From positions 1 to 51,032 of the forward strand of contig JAPOYV010000109.1 of assembly GCA_026706385.1 (NCBI GenBank): a DNA stretch of 51,032 nt, given 5' to 3'. This DNA is from Gammaproteobacteria bacterium. GTDB lineage: Bacteria > Pseudomonadota > Gammaproteobacteria > Pseudomonadales > Azotimanducaceae. The position numbers and the translations under genes are program-made. The notes beneath the pieces are model-generated. The model saw only the letters and a list, made by a program, of their open reading frames with translations, searched no databases and was not told where the DNA came from. The stretch's first letter is position 1; each line of letters opens with the position of its first letter. Below, one piece after another: positions 1-9,007 of this stretch.

Positions 1-962
1 TGGTGAAGGCGGCCACGGGCGAGGAAGTGGACGCCGAGAGCCTCGGTGGCGGCGACGTCCACTCGCGCCGTTCCGGCGTCACCGACTACCTGGCCGTCAA
101 CGACGAGCATGCGCTCGCGCTTGCCCGCGAGATCATCGCCGCCACGCCCATCCGCTACGCGGAAAACGTCGCCAGGCGCGCACCGGCCGCGCCACGCTAT
201 CCCGCGGAGGACCTCTACGGCGTGCTACCGCCCGACACCCGTACCCCCTACGACGTCCGCGAGATCATCGCCCGGCTGGTGGACGAGTCCGACTTCCACG
301 AGTTCAAGGCGCTCTACGGCGACACCCTGGTGTGCGGCTTCGCGCACATCGAAGGCACCCCCGTAGCGATCCTCGCCAACAACGGCATCCTGTTCTCGGA
401 GTCGGCCTTGAAGGGTGCGCACTTCATACAGCTCGCCGACCGGCGCGGCGTGCCGCTGCTCTTCCTGCAGAACATCACCGGCTTCATGGTGGGCCGCAAG
501 GCCGAGAACCTCGGCATCGCGAAGGACGGCGCCAAGATGGTCACGGCGGTGGCCTGCGCCGGGGTGCCGAAGTTCACCGTGGTGATCGGCGGTTCGTTCG
601 GCGCCGGCAACTACGCCATGTGCGGACGCGCCTACGGCGCCCGCATGCTGTGGACTTGGCCCAATGCGCGGGTCTCGGTCATGGGTGGCGAGCAGGCCGC
701 GCACGTTCTGGCAACCGTCCGCCGGGACGGCCTCGCGGCGCGCGGGCAGACCTGGCCGGAGGCCGAACAGGATGCCTTCATGGCCGACATCCGCACGCAG
801 TACGACCACGAGGGTCATCCGTATTTCGCCAGCGCGCGCCTGTGGGACGACGGCGTGATCGATCCCGTCGACACGCGCCGCGTGCTCGGGCTGGCACTCG
901 CCGTTGCCGCGCGCGAGCCGGCTTCGGGTGCCGAAAACCGGTTCGGCATTTTCCGGATGTAG
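1..962 (+). CDS. mccB: Methylcrotonyl-CoA carboxylase beta subunit (carboxyltransferase), 5' end missing
   Basis: The gene enters from the left edge; codons are in frame from base 3, and about 320 C-terminal residues are present of a family length near 535. The protein is the carboxyltransferase half of a biotin-dependent acyl-CoA carboxylase that moves carboxyl from biotin to 3-methylcrotonyl-CoA in leucine degradation. The stretch [12 protein letters not shown], the glycine-rich [16 protein letters not shown] and the segment [15 protein letters not shown] are the conserved carboxyltransferase core, and these particular versions are typical of MCC beta rather than propionyl-CoA carboxylase. 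The biotin-carrying alpha subunit starts 11 bases downstream, which supports the assignment. Substrate choice is inferred from family resemblance. Confidence 0.9.
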   Translation, partial: VKAATGEEVDAESLGGGDVHSRRSGVTDYLAVNDEHALALAREIIAATPIRYAENVARRAPAAPRYPAEDLYGVLPPDTRTPYDVREIIARLVDESDFHEFKALYGDTLVCGFAHIEGTPVAILANNGILFSESALKGAHFIQLADRRGVPLLFLQNITGFMVGRKAENLGIAKDGAKMVTAVACAGVPKFTVVIGGSFGAGNYAMCGRAYGARMLWTWPNARVSVMGGEQAAHVLATVRRDGLAARGQTWPEAEQDAFMADIRTQYDHEGHPYFASARLWDDGVIDPVDTRRVLGLALAVAAREPASGAENRFGIFRM

Positions 963-972
963 GCACGCCACG

Positions 973-2916
973 ATGTTCAAGACGCTCCTCGTCGCGAATC
1001 GCGGCGAAATCGCCTGCCGCGTAATCCGTACGGCTCGCCGACTCGGCATCCGCACGGTTGCCGTCTACTCCGATGCCGACGCGCAAGCCTTGCACGTCGA
1101 ACAGGCCGATGACGCCGTTCGAATCGGACCGGCGCCCGCGCCGCAGAGCTACCTCGACCAGGACGCCATCGTTCTGGCCATCGCCGCGAGCGGAGCCGAC
1201 GCAGTACATCCCGGGTATGGCTTCCTGTCGGAGAACGCCGACTTCGCCCAAGCCGTGTCGGCAACCGGTGCGACCTTCGTCGGACCCTCGGCGGACGCGA
1301 TCCGCGCCATGGGTTCCAAGATCGGTGCGAAGGCCCTAGTCGCCGAAGCGGGCACGCCGGTGGTACCCGGCTACGATGGAGCCGACCAGGATCCGCAAGC
1401 CCTCGCCGCCCAAGCCGCCGAGATCGGATTCCCCGTCCTCATCAAGGCATCTATGGGCGGTGGCGGCAAGGGCATGCGACAAGTCGACCGCGCCGAGGAT
1501 TTCGCGGCAGCACTGGCCGGCGCGAAGCGCGAGTCGAGCGCCGCCTTCGGCGACGACACCGTGCTGCTCGAGCGCTACCTGACAGCGCCGAAGCACATCG
1601 AGATCCAGATCCTGGCGGACACCTTCGGCAAGACGCTGTCGCTCCTCGAGCGCGACTGCTCCGTCCAGCGTCGCCACCAGAAGGTGATCGAGGAAGCACC
1701 GGCGCCCACCGTGGATCCCGCATTGCGGTCGCGCATGAGCGATGCGGCGATCCGGGCGGCTCGCGCGGTCGGCTATGTCGGCGCGGGAACCGTGGAGTTC
1801 ATCGCCGAGGGCGGCGACTTCTACTTCATGGAGATGAATACGCGCCTGCAGGTCGAGCACCCCGTCACCGAAGCGATCCTCGGCCTGGACCTGGTCGAGT
1901 GGCAACTCAAGATCGCTGCCGGTGAGCGGATTGCCTTCGACCAGGACGACGTGGCCATCGACGGTCACGCCGTGGAGGCCCGGCTGTACGCCGAAAATAC
2001 GCGCGGCAAGAGGTTCCTGCCGTCGACCGGCACCTTGCAGCGCGTCGTGTTCGGCGAGGCCCGCGTCGATGCGGCGATCCGCGACGGCACCGAGGTGACG
2101 GTCCACTACGACCCCATGCTCGCGAAGGTCATCGCCCACGGCGCCACCCGCACCCAGGCCGTGGCGCGCCTGGACGCCGCCTTGCGCGCGACCGAGATTG
2201 CCGGTGTCGAACACAACATCGCCTGGCTCCGGAACGTACTTGGCCACCCGCAGTTCGCGAGCGGCACCTATACGACCCTCATGGCGGAGCAGCACGCCGA
2301 CGAACTCACGCCGGCGGAGAACTGGCGCTTGAGCGCCGCCGGATTGCTCGGCCATGTGCTAGGGCAGACGGGAGGCGACCCCTGGTCGCGCAACGACGCC
2401 TTCCAGATCAACCGGGCCCACGAACTGACCATCCGCGTCCGGAGCAACCGCAGGACCCACGACATCTCCGTCGTTGCACAACCTGACCACTACGAGGTGG
2501 CCACGCCGGCCGGAGCGTTGCGGTTCGAGGACGTGGATCTCGAACACGGTCAGCTCTCGGCCCGCGTCGACAGCGAACGGTTGCGCGTGCGCCTCGTGTG
2601 CGTGGGGCAGGACGTATTCGTCATGGCGAACGGCGCCACGGAGCGCCTGACCATCGTCGAGCCCGATGCCGGGGCGTTCGGTCGTGCGAGCGAGCGCGGC
2701 GGTCGCGTCACCGCCCCGATGCCCGGGCGCATCGTCTCGGTGGCCGTCGCCGCCGGCGAACGCGTGCGGGCCGACGCGGTGCTGGTCGTCCTCGAGGCCA
2801 TGAAAATGGAACACAGCATCCGGGCGCCCGCCGACGCGGCCGTCGCAGCGGTGCACTGCGCGGTAGGCGACCGGGTGGACGAAGGCGTCGAACTCGTCAG
2901 CCTCGAGTCGGACTGA
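973..2916 (+). CDS. mccA: Methylcrotonyl-CoA carboxylase alpha subunit (biotin carboxylase + biotin carrier)
   Basis: The 647-residue protein carboxylates its own biotin with ATP and bicarbonate and passes the carboxyl to the beta subunit. It opens with the biotin carboxylase N-domain (FKTLLVANRGEIACRVIRTA). The ATP-grasp glycine loop GGGGKGM lies near residues 162-168 and the active-site segment EMNTRLQVEHPVTE near 287-300. The C-terminal biotinyl domain has EAMKMEH, with Lys611 as the biotinylation site. I chose the ATG at 973 because the protein then begins exactly at the conserved N-terminus; the frame is open further upstream. It follows mccB by 11 bases, so the two form an operon. The usual enoyl-CoA hydratase (liuC) is not between them. 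Confidence 0.93.
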   Translation: MFKTLLVANRGEIACRVIRTARRLGIRTVAVYSDADAQALHVEQADDAVRIGPAPAPQSYLDQDAIVLAIAASGADAVHPGYGFLSENADFAQAVSATGATFVGPSADAIRAMGSKIGAKALVAEAGTPVVPGYDGADQDPQALAAQAAEIGFPVLIKASMGGGGKGMRQVDRAEDFAAALAGAKRESSAAFGDDTVLLERYLTAPKHIEIQILADTFGKTLSLLERDCSVQRRHQKVIEEAPAPTVDPALRSRMSDAAIRAARAVGYVGAGTVEFIAEGGDFYFMEMNTRLQVEHPVTEAILGLDLVEWQLKIAAGERIAFDQDDVAIDGHAVEARLYAENTRGKRFLPSTGTLQRVVFGEARVDAAIRDGTEVTVHYDPMLAKVIAHGATRTQAVARLDAALRATEIAGVEHNIAWLRNVLGHPQFASGTYTTLMAEQHADELTPAENWRLSAAGLLGHVLGQTGGDPWSRNDAFQINRAHELTIRVRSNRRTHDISVVAQPDHYEVATPAGALRFEDVDLEHGQLSARVDSERLRVRLVCVGQDVFVMANGATERLTIVEPDAGAFGRASERGGRVTAPMPGRIVSVAVAAGERVRADAVLVVLEAMKMEHSIRAPADAAVAAVHCAVGDRVDEGVELVSLESD

Positions 2917-2971
2917 CGGCGGTCGGCGCCTCGCTACCGCCGGCGACCACGATGCGGTCGCGTCGCGTATG

Positions 2972-2977
2972 TATAAT
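2972..2977 (+). promoter_or_regulatory. Possible -10 element of the cytochrome gene
   Basis: A perfect TATAAT lies 38 bases before the cytochrome c ATG, in the short gap after mccA. No convincing -35 hexamer is seen at the right spacing, so this is suggestive only. Confidence 0.35.
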
Positions 2978-3014
2978 GCGCCGCCGTCCCATGGCCCCCC
3001 CGGGTGAGTCGTTG

Positions 3015-3458
3015 ATGTCCAACGCCAAGCACAAGCTGTGCCTCCTCATCGCCGCCTTCGTCGCCGTATTGGCCTTCGGGCAAACCCTGGACCCCGGCAC
3101 CGTTGCCGACATCGCCGAACGCACGGCACCGTTCGGCAAGCTATGCCTTGAAGGCCAGGACTGCGCCGGCCCCCAGTCCGACGAGGCCGCCACGCCGGTT
3201 GCGGCGTTGAGTGGCAGCGACGTCTACGGGACATTCTGCCGCACGTGCCACGACGCCGGGCTCAACGACGCGCCCAAGGTCGGCGACGCCGAGGCCTGGG
3301 CACCGCGCCTCGCGAAAGGCAACGAGGTTCTGCTGCAGAACACGAAGGATGGATTCGCCGACGGGTTGATGCCAGCCATGGGACTCTGCATGGCGTGCTC
3401 GGACGCCGAGCTTCAGGCCGCGATCGACTTCATGACGGGTGACGCCGAAGCCATCTGA
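3015..3458 (+). CDS. Exported cytochrome c5-like monoheme c-type cytochrome
   Basis: This is a 147-residue protein with an N-terminal hydrophobic export segment (residues 8-21). It has one heme-attachment motif, CRTCH, at residues 75-79. Near the C-terminus, LMPAMGLCMACSDAEL matches the axial methionine and the paired cysteines typical of cytochrome c5. It would carry electrons in the periplasm. The start at 3015 is the ATG directly before the signal peptide; a longer open frame upstream overlaps mccA and is not real. It converges on comM with only 23 bases between the two stops. The linker between signal and heme domain is acidic and unusually long. The heme and family calls are firm; the redox partner cannot be told from here. 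Confidence 0.85.
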   Translation: MSNAKHKLCLLIAAFVAVLAFGQTLDPGTVADIAERTAPFGKLCLEGQDCAGPQSDEAATPVAALSGSDVYGTFCRTCHDAGLNDAPKVGDAEAWAPRLAKGNEVLLQNTKDGFADGLMPAMGLCMACSDAELQAAIDFMTGDAEAI

Positions 3459-3481
3459 GCCGTGCACGCGGGCCAGCGCGG

Positions 3482-4993
3482 TCACGCATCGAGGTCTCGG
3501 CCACCTTCCATCGCCCGGTAGCCCAGGGCTTCGCCGACGTGAAGGGTGCCAACCGACTCCGCGCGCGCCAGATCGGCGATCGTCCGCGCGACCTTGCGCA
3601 CCCGGTGAATCGCACGCGCCGATAGCCCGAGCCGCTGACCGGCGCGGCGCAGCAGGCTCTGGGCCTTGGGCTCCAGCGTGCAGTACTCGTCCACGGCCGC
3701 CGCCGCCAGCGTCGCGTTCAGGCACCCGGCTCGATGCCACTGTCGGTCGCGCGCCTCCGCAACGTCGCCACGCAATGCGCCGTCGTCGAGTGTCGGCGCG
3801 CGCTCCGCCCACAGGTCGTCGTCGGCGACCGGTCCGACTTCGATGCGCACGTCGATCCGGTCGAGCAGCGGCCCCGACACGCGACTCCGGTACTTCGCGA
3901 CCTGCTGCGGGGCGCAGCGGCATCGCGCTTGGTCGCAGACGAAACCGGCAGGACATGGGTTCATCGCGGCGACAAGCTGGAACCGGGCCGGGAAGCGTAC
4001 CGTCTGGTTGACGCGGGCGATGGCGACATCGTCGCTCTCGAGCGGCTCGCGCAGGGCCTCGAGGACGTCGCGGTGGAACTCCGGCAACTCGTCGAGGAAC
4101 AGGACGCCGCAGTGCGCGAGCGTGACTTCCCCGGGCACGATCGGATTTCCGCCGCCGATCATCGCCGCAGCCGACGCGCTGTGGTGCGGATCGCAGAAGG
4201 GGCGCTCGGCGAAGCCGGGGGCGCGGCGAGCCGAAACCGAGTAGACGGTTGCCACTTCGACGGCCTCGCTCGGCTCGAGTGGCGGCAGCAAGCCCGAGAG
4301 GCGGCGCGCCAACATCGTCTTGCCCGTTCCTGGCGGGCCGACCATCAACAGGTGGTGGCCACCCGCCGCCGCGACCACCAACGCGCGCTTGGCATGCGCC
4401 TGGCCGCGCACGTCGTTCACCGATGGCGATCGGTTCGCCACCGGGAGGGGTCTGGCGAGCGTGACTGCGCCCGGAAGCACATCCGCGGCGAGCAGTCCCA
4501 CCACATCAAGCAGCGAGTCCACGGGGTAGACGGCGAGGTCGGTGTCAGCGAGCGGCCCGAGCTCGTCGCGTTGCGCGCTGGGGATCACCAGCCCGGCCCC
4601 GGTTCCCGCCACCTTCGCCGCCGCGCAGAACGCGCCCGCCACGGGACGAAGTTCGCCGTAGAGGGAGAGTTCCCCCAGGAACTCGAGCCTCGCCAAGTGG
4701 CGATCGGGGACCTGCCGGGTGGCCGTGAGGATGGCAACGGCGATGGCGAGATCGAATCGGCCGCCGTGTTTGGCCAGATCCGCCGGAGCCAGATTGACGA
4801 CCAAGCGGCCCAGCGGAAAGTCGAGACCTGCACTGCGGATCGCGCTGCGAACCCTGTCGCGTGCCTCACGCACCGCCTTCTGCGGCATACCCACCAACGT
4901 GAAGGAGGATGCACCCGGCTGATAGTGCGCCTCGACGAGCACCTTCGGCGCTTCGAGGCCGTACTGGGCGCGGGTGTTGACGGGCACGGCCAT
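3482..4993 (-). CDS. comM: YifB/ComM family Mg-chelatase-like AAA+ ATPase
   Basis: The protein has 503 residues, the usual length for ComM, a hexameric helicase that promotes branch migration during natural transformation. The N-terminal domain (residues 1-180) starts with the family signature AVPVNTRAQYGLEAPKVLVEAH modified by a few residues. Walker A GPPGTGKTM is at 219-227 and Walker B GVLFLDELPEF at 296-306. A cysteine cluster, NPCPAGFVCDQARCRC, follows at 345-360, and the Mg-chelatase C-terminal region closes the protein. The ATG at 4993 is preferred over an in-frame ATG at 5167, because the extra 58 residues look non-coding and would run over the NtrC site upstream of the porin operon. 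Whether the organism is competent cannot be judged from this gene alone. Confidence 0.92.
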   Translation of the reverse strand: MAVPVNTRAQYGLEAPKVLVEAHYQPGASSFTLVGMPQKAVREARDRVRSAIRSAGLDFPLGRLVVNLAPADLAKHGGRFDLAIAVAILTATRQVPDRHLARLEFLGELSLYGELRPVAGAFCAAAKVAGTGAGLVIPSAQRDELGPLADTDLAVYPVDSLLDVVGLLAADVLPGAVTLARPLPVANRSPSVNDVRGQAHAKRALVVAAAGGHHLLMVGPPGTGKTMLARRLSGLLPPLEPSEAVEVATVYSVSARRAPGFAERPFCDPHHSASAAAMIGGGNPIVPGEVTLAHCGVLFLDELPEFHRDVLEALREPLESDDVAIARVNQTVRFPARFQLVAAMNPCPAGFVCDQARCRCAPQQVAKYRSRVSGPLLDRIDVRIEVGPVADDDLWAERAPTLDDGALRGDVAEARDRQWHRAGCLNATLAAAAVDEYCTLEPKAQSLLRRAGQRLGLSARAIHRVRKVARTIADLARAESVGTLHVGEALGYRAMEGGRDLDA

Positions 4994-5140
4994 CTGTGGA
5001 CTGTAGAAGCTACGCCCACGGCACGGAAAGGGACAAACGCCTCCGGCGCTTGTAGGAAATCGACCCGTCGTGGTGCTCGCGGAGCCATCGCCGGGACGCG
5101 CCTTCGCTTGACGTGCCCGCGCGGACCGCAGCCGAATAGG

Positions 5141-5156
5141 TGCACCAATCTGGTGC
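5141..5156 (+). promoter_or_regulatory. NtrC (NR-I) enhancer binding site
   Basis: TGCACCAATCTGGTGC is a near-perfect dyad matching the enterobacterial NtrC consensus TGCACC-N4-TGGTGC. It sits about 85 bases upstream of a sigma-54 promoter, a normal enhancer distance. A second, much weaker half-match follows at about 5174-5189. The stretch 4994-5336 holds no gene; besides this site and the promoter I see nothing else in it. Confidence 0.8.
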
Positions 5157-5238
5157 CCTAACGACATTTTCGGGCACTACATGGAGGCATGTCGCAGGTC
5201 CACCACCGTAACCCATTGAGACCAAATAGGTTTGTTTC

Positions 5239-5254
5239 TGGCACGCCATATGCA
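5239..5254 (+). promoter_or_regulatory. Sigma-54 (RpoN) -24/-12 promoter of the porin-glnK-amtB operon
   Basis: TGGCACGCCATATGCA matches the sigma-54 consensus TGGCAC-N5-TTGCA with one mismatch (A for T in the -12 box) and has the invariant GG-N10-GC spacing. Transcription would begin near 5265, giving a leader of about 70 bases before the porin ATG at 5337. The upstream NtrC dyad and downstream nitrogen genes strongly support it. Confidence 0.8.
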
Positions 5255-5336
5255 GTTTTGCGCATCATATACGCGGTCGCTCGGTGGCCGAAACGGTGCG
5301 CCGAGCCATACGCAAACTCAACAAGGGGAATCTGAA

Positions 5337-6050
5337 ATGAAGAAACTACCCATGCTCCTCGCCGCCGGGTTGCTGGCCACGCCTATGGCCTTCGCTCAGG
5401 ACGGCCCCACGATCGAGGGCAACGTGACCCTCGCTTCCGACTACTCCTTCCGCGGATGGTCGCAGACACAGCGCGACCCGGCGATCCAAGGTGGGTTCGA
5501 CCTCGCGTTCTCGTCCGGCTTCTACGTCGGCACATGGGGCTCGAACGTCAATTTCGGCGCCGACGACGACGGCAACGTCGCCTCGATGGAGTGGGACCTC
5601 TACCTGGGCTGGTCTGGTGAGGTGGCTGACGGGGTCGGCCTCGACGTGTCGTTCATCAACTTCGAGTATCCCGGCAACCGCGAGGCGCTCAACTACCAGG
5701 AACTGGCGGCTTCGCTTTCGTTCGCGGACTTCACTCTGGGCGTCAACTACTCCCCGGAGTACCTCGCCGTCAGTGACGTCACGTTCATGTACCCGTATGC
5801 CGATTACAGCTATGCCCTGGGCGAGTTCGTCACCTTGGATCTGCATCTTGGCTTCAACATGGCGGACTCCCCCGGCGGCGATTTCTTCGGCACGGAGCAG
5901 GGCGACGAGTACATCGACTACAGCGCCGCCGTATCGTTCGAGCTGCTCGGCGCATCCGTCTCGCTGGGCCTCTACGGAACCGACATTGACGACGATGGCA
6001 GTTGCGGCCGCGACTGCGAACTCCGCCCGATTCTTTCGCTAAGCCTGTAA
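5337..6050 (+). CDS. TorF family putative porin
   Basis: The protein has 237 residues with a clear signal peptide (MKKLPMLLAAGLLATPMAFA, cut before QDG). The mature chain alternates aromatic and polar residues as in an outer-membrane beta-barrel (SDYSFRGWSQTQ..., then repeated YVGTWGSNVNF- and DLHLGFNMA-type strands). The start at 5337 has an AAGGGG ribosome site and begins the signal peptide directly. This porin family is commonly found beside glnK-amtB, as here. Its place under an NtrC/sigma-54 promoter suggests it admits ammonium or a small nitrogen compound during nitrogen limitation; the substrate itself is not shown by the sequence. Confidence 0.85.
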   Translation: MKKLPMLLAAGLLATPMAFAQDGPTIEGNVTLASDYSFRGWSQTQRDPAIQGGFDLAFSSGFYVGTWGSNVNFGADDDGNVASMEWDLYLGWSGEVADGVGLDVSFINFEYPGNREALNYQELAASLSFADFTLGVNYSPEYLAVSDVTFMYPYADYSYALGEFVTLDLHLGFNMADSPGGDFFGTEQGDEYIDYSAAVSFELLGASVSLGLYGTDIDDDGSCGRDCELRPILSLSL

Positions 6051-6123
6051 TCAAGGCACAATCCTTGGCGGCATCGATCTTCCACGAGACATGCACCAAG
6101 GAGACTAAACACGCGCTCAAGAG

Positions 6124-6152
6124 TTCGCGCCCGCCAACTGGGCGGGTGCGAA
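6124..6152 (+). promoter_or_regulatory. Intercistronic RNA hairpin between porin and glnK
   Basis: TTCGCGCCCGCC (6124-6135) pairs with GGCGGGTGCGAA (6141-6152) around a five-base loop, giving a 12-pair stem with one G-U pair. There is no T-tract, so it is more likely an mRNA-processing or stabilising element, or a partial attenuator, than an intrinsic terminator. Confidence 0.6.
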
Positions 6153-6167
6153 CCGCACGCGCATTGA

Positions 6168-6518
<351 letters not shown>

Positions 6519-6580
6519 GTACCGGCGCGTCGCCTAGCGGCGCGGCCGCGTAGCCCGACTCAAAACCTTAGGAGAGAATC

Positions 6581-7834
6581 GTGGAAGATCTTATCCAGAC
6601 CAACTATGCCCTAGACACCTTCTACTTCCTGTTGATGGGTGTGCTGGTGATGTTCATGGCATGCGGCTTCTCGATGCTCGAGGCGGGGATGATCCGGGCG
6701 AAGAACACGTCCGAGATCCTCACCAAGAACGTCGCGCTGTATTCCATCTCGTGCATCATGTACCTCTTGATCGGGTACAACATCATGTACATGGATGCCC
6801 CCGGGGGTGGCATCTTTCCCAGCTTCGGCTTCCTGATCGGCGAGGAGAACACAGCCGAGCAGATCCTCAACGGCACCGCCGGTGGCGTTGCGACCGACCA
6901 CTCGGAGCGCTCGGACTACTTCTTCCAAGTCGTCTTCGTGGCCACCGCCATGTCTATCGTGTCGGGCGCGGTCGCCGAACGCATGAAGCTGTGGGCTTTC
7001 CTCGGTTTCGCGGTCATCATGACCGGGATCATCTACCCCGTTCAGGGGATGTGGACCTGGGGCGGCGGCTGGCTGTCGGAGTTCGGCTACAGCGACTTCG
7101 CCGGCTCCGGCATCGTCCACCTCTGCGGCGCGGCCGCAGCCCTCGCAGGCGTCCTGCTGCTGGGACCGCGGAGCGGCAAGTACGGACCAGGTGGAGAAGT
7201 GCACGCCATTCCCGGCTGCAACATGCCGCTCGCGACGCTCGGCATGTTCGTCCTCTGGTTCGGCTGGTTCGGCTTCAACGGCGGCTCGGAGCTCAAGATC
7301 TCCAACGTCGACGAGGCCAACGCCGTGGCGCAGGTCTTCGTCAACACGAACATCGCCGCCTGCGGCGGATTGGTCGCCGCACTGCTGCTCGCGCGGGTTT
7401 GGTTCGGCAAGGCCGACCTCACCATGGCGCTTAACGGCGCCTTGGCAGGCCTCGTCGCCATCACCGCCGAGCCGCTGGCCGGTTCCCCGTTCCTGTCGAT
7501 GATCATTGGCGCCGTCGGCGGCCTGATCGTGGTGTGCTCGATCGTGCTACTCGACAAGCTCAAGATCGACGATCCGGTCGGTGCCATCAGCGTGCACGGG
7601 ACCTGCGGCATATGGGGCGTGATCGCCGTGGCCTTCCATGGCGACGCGTCGATCGGCGCCCAGATCGTCGGCATCCTGGGAATCTTCGGCTGGGTGTTCA
7701 TCGCCTCGCTCGTCATCTGGTACGCCTTGAAGGCGACGGTCGGCATCCGGGTTTCCGAGGAAGAGGAGTTCTCGGGCGTCGACATCTCCGAGACCGGCAT
7801 CGAGGCCTACCCGGAGTTCCAGCAAGCGGCTTGA
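6581..7834 (+). CDS. amtB: Ammonium transporter AmtB
   Basis: The 417-residue inner-membrane channel for ammonium is built of eleven hydrophobic segments. The paired pore histidines are His180 (GIVHLCGAAAALAG) and His339 (ISVHGTCGIWG). The recruiting aspartate region lies at YSDFAGSG (about residue 172), and the signature FGWFGFNGGS is near 227-236. It starts with GTG at 6581 behind a GGAGAG ribosome site. There is no cleaved signal peptide, as in many non-enteric Amt proteins. GlnK directly upstream is its regulator. The gene ends at a strong intrinsic terminator that a transposon has entered. Confidence 0.96.
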   Translation: MEDLIQTNYALDTFYFLLMGVLVMFMACGFSMLEAGMIRAKNTSEILTKNVALYSISCIMYLLIGYNIMYMDAPGGGIFPSFGFLIGEENTAEQILNGTAGGVATDHSERSDYFFQVVFVATAMSIVSGAVAERMKLWAFLGFAVIMTGIIYPVQGMWTWGGGWLSEFGYSDFAGSGIVHLCGAAAALAGVLLLGPRSGKYGPGGEVHAIPGCNMPLATLGMFVLWFGWFGFNGGSELKISNVDEANAVAQVFVNTNIAACGGLVAALLLARVWFGKADLTMALNGALAGLVAITAEPLAGSPFLSMIIGAVGGLIVVCSIVLLDKLKIDDPVGAISVHGTCGIWGVIAVAFHGDASIGAQIVGILGIFGWVFIASLVIWYALKATVGIRVSEEEEFSGVDISETGIEAYPEFQQAA

Positions 7835-7860
7835 CCACCGTCTCAAGACCAACGCGAAGA

Positions 7861-7886
7861 AGGGCGCCGAACGGCGCCCTTTTTTC
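7861..7886 (+). terminator. Rho-independent terminator of the porin-glnK-amtB operon
   Basis: AGGGCGCCG (7861-7869) and CGGCGCCCT (7872-7880) form a GC-rich stem, followed by six T residues (7880-7885). The T-tract with its flanking C residues is also the left copy of the transposon target duplication, so the terminator stays functional after the insertion. Confidence 0.92.
7879..7886. repeat. Left 8-bp target-site duplication of the IS1595-family element
   Basis: CTTTTTTC lies immediately outside the left terminal repeat and is repeated exactly at 10592-10599 outside the right one. Eight bases is the duplication length expected for this family. Confidence 0.93.
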
Positions 7887-7911
7887 GGGAATTGTGTAGC
7901 AAAATACACGA
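7887..7911 (+). repeat. Left terminal inverted repeat of the transposon
   Basis: This 25-bp repeat begins GGGAATTGTGTAGC and is perfectly inverted at 10567-10591. It contains its own small palindrome, GTGTA-GCAAAA-TACAC (7894-7909), a plausible transposase-binding core. Confidence 0.95.
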
Positions 7912-7917
7912 AAACCC

Positions 7918-7946
7918 TTGCACCACGCCACCCGACAACATAGAAT
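7918..7946 (+). promoter_or_regulatory. Putative sigma-70 promoter of the transposase gene
   Basis: TTGCAC (7918-7923) and TAGAAT (7941-7946) are separated by exactly 17 bases. They stand about 30 bases before the transposase ATG, just inside the left inverted repeat. An AGGGAGA ribosome site follows at about 7961. Confidence 0.6.
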
Positions 7947-7975
7947 AATCCACGAGTTCTAGGGAGAAACGACCA

Positions 7976-9004
7976 ATGGCAGTGATCGAGTACGACGCGA
8001 ACGGCAACCCGCACAACGAGTCCGGGAAGCGGATCGCGGAGACGATGAGCGTTGTCGAACTGTTCCGGCTGTTTCCCGACGCCGACGCCTGCTACGCATG
8101 GCTTGAGGAAGCCCGCTGGCACGGCCAGCCCGTCTGCCCGCACTGCGGCGGCATGGACAACATCCGCCCGCGCAAGAACCGCCCGCACTACTACAACCAC
8201 AAGGACTGCCGTAAGGACTTCTCGGTTACGACCAAGACGTGTATGCACGCTACCAAGCGACCGTTGCAGGATTGGATCTACGTGATCTATACGGTCGTCA
8301 CATCGCGCAAGGGCGTAAGCGCGTTGCAGATGAGCAAGGAGCTTGGCGTTCAGTACCGCACCGCGTGGCACATGCTCCACCGGGTGCGCGAGGCTTGCGG
8401 GCGCGGCGACTTCACTCTTGGAGGCACCGTCGAGGTTGACGAGACGTACATCGGCGGCAAAGAGGGCAACAAGCACGAGGTCAAGAAGCTCCATGCTGGC
8501 CGGGGCGCGGTCGGCAAGACGGCGGTGGCCGGTGTCCGCGAACGGGGCGGCAAGGTCAAGGCGCAGCCCGTCAAGCGCACCGACGCACACACGCTGATCG
8601 GCTTTGTCGAGGACGCGGTTGAACCCGGCAGCGTGGTCTACACCGACGACGCTGCGGCCTACGGGGCGTTGCCGTCCATCATCAACCAGTACCAGCACGA
8701 GACGGTCGCGCACGGCAGAGGCGAGTACGTTCGCGGAGACGCGCACATCAACAGCATCGAAGCTGTGTGGGCCGTCCTCAAGCGGAGCATCCACGGCACT
8801 TGGCACCACGTCTCGCCCAAGCACCTTGGCCGGTACGTCAACGAGGCGTCTTTCAGGCTCAACGAGGGCAACTGCGAGATTGACACCATCGACCGGATGG
8901 CGGAGTTCGCCGCCGGGATCGGTGGCAAGAAGCTTCGCTACGTTGACCTCATCGCACCAACAGGAGAATCGGCTACCCCCGTACCCGTCCATCCCGGGGG
9001 CTAG
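7976..9004 (+). CDS. IS1595 family transposase
   Basis: The 342-residue DDE-type transposase should recognise the terminal repeats and insert with 8-bp duplication. An N-terminal zinc-ribbon has CPHC at 54-57. Its second knuckle is His75-x-x-Cys78 instead of the usual CxxC, followed by the family phrase RKDFSVTTKT. The ISXO2-like catalytic domain has Asp155 (VEVDETYIGG), Asp224 (VYTDDAAAYG) and the Asn259/Glu262...Lys269 region (HINSIEAVWAVLKR), fitting the DDN/E-K pattern of this family. No disruption is seen, so it may be active. The methyltransferase frame begins three bases after its stop. Confidence 0.94.
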   Translation: MAVIEYDANGNPHNESGKRIAETMSVVELFRLFPDADACYAWLEEARWHGQPVCPHCGGMDNIRPRKNRPHYYNHKDCRKDFSVTTKTCMHATKRPLQDWIYVIYTVVTSRKGVSALQMSKELGVQYRTAWHMLHRVREACGRGDFTLGGTVEVDETYIGGKEGNKHEVKKLHAGRGAVGKTAVAGVRERGGKVKAQPVKRTDAHTLIGFVEDAVEPGSVVYTDDAAAYGALPSIINQYQHETVAHGRGEYVRGDAHINSIEAVWAVLKRSIHGTWHHVSPKHLGRYVNEASFRLNEGNCEIDTIDRMAEFAAGIGGKKLRYVDLIAPTGESATPVPVHPGG

Positions 9005-9007
9005 CCC

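Noticed and set aside
3734-5161. 475-codon plus-strand frame antisense to comM
   Set aside because: It is a shadow of comM with no motif or ribosome site. It also covers the NtrC site region only by chance.
4994-5167. N-terminal extension of ComM by 58 residues
   Set aside because: The added sequence is not ComM-like, and it would place coding sequence over the NtrC dyad at 5141-5156.
5174-5189. Second NtrC site upstream of the porin operon
   Set aside because: Only one half of the dyad is recognisable (GGCACTACATGG); too weak to list as a site.
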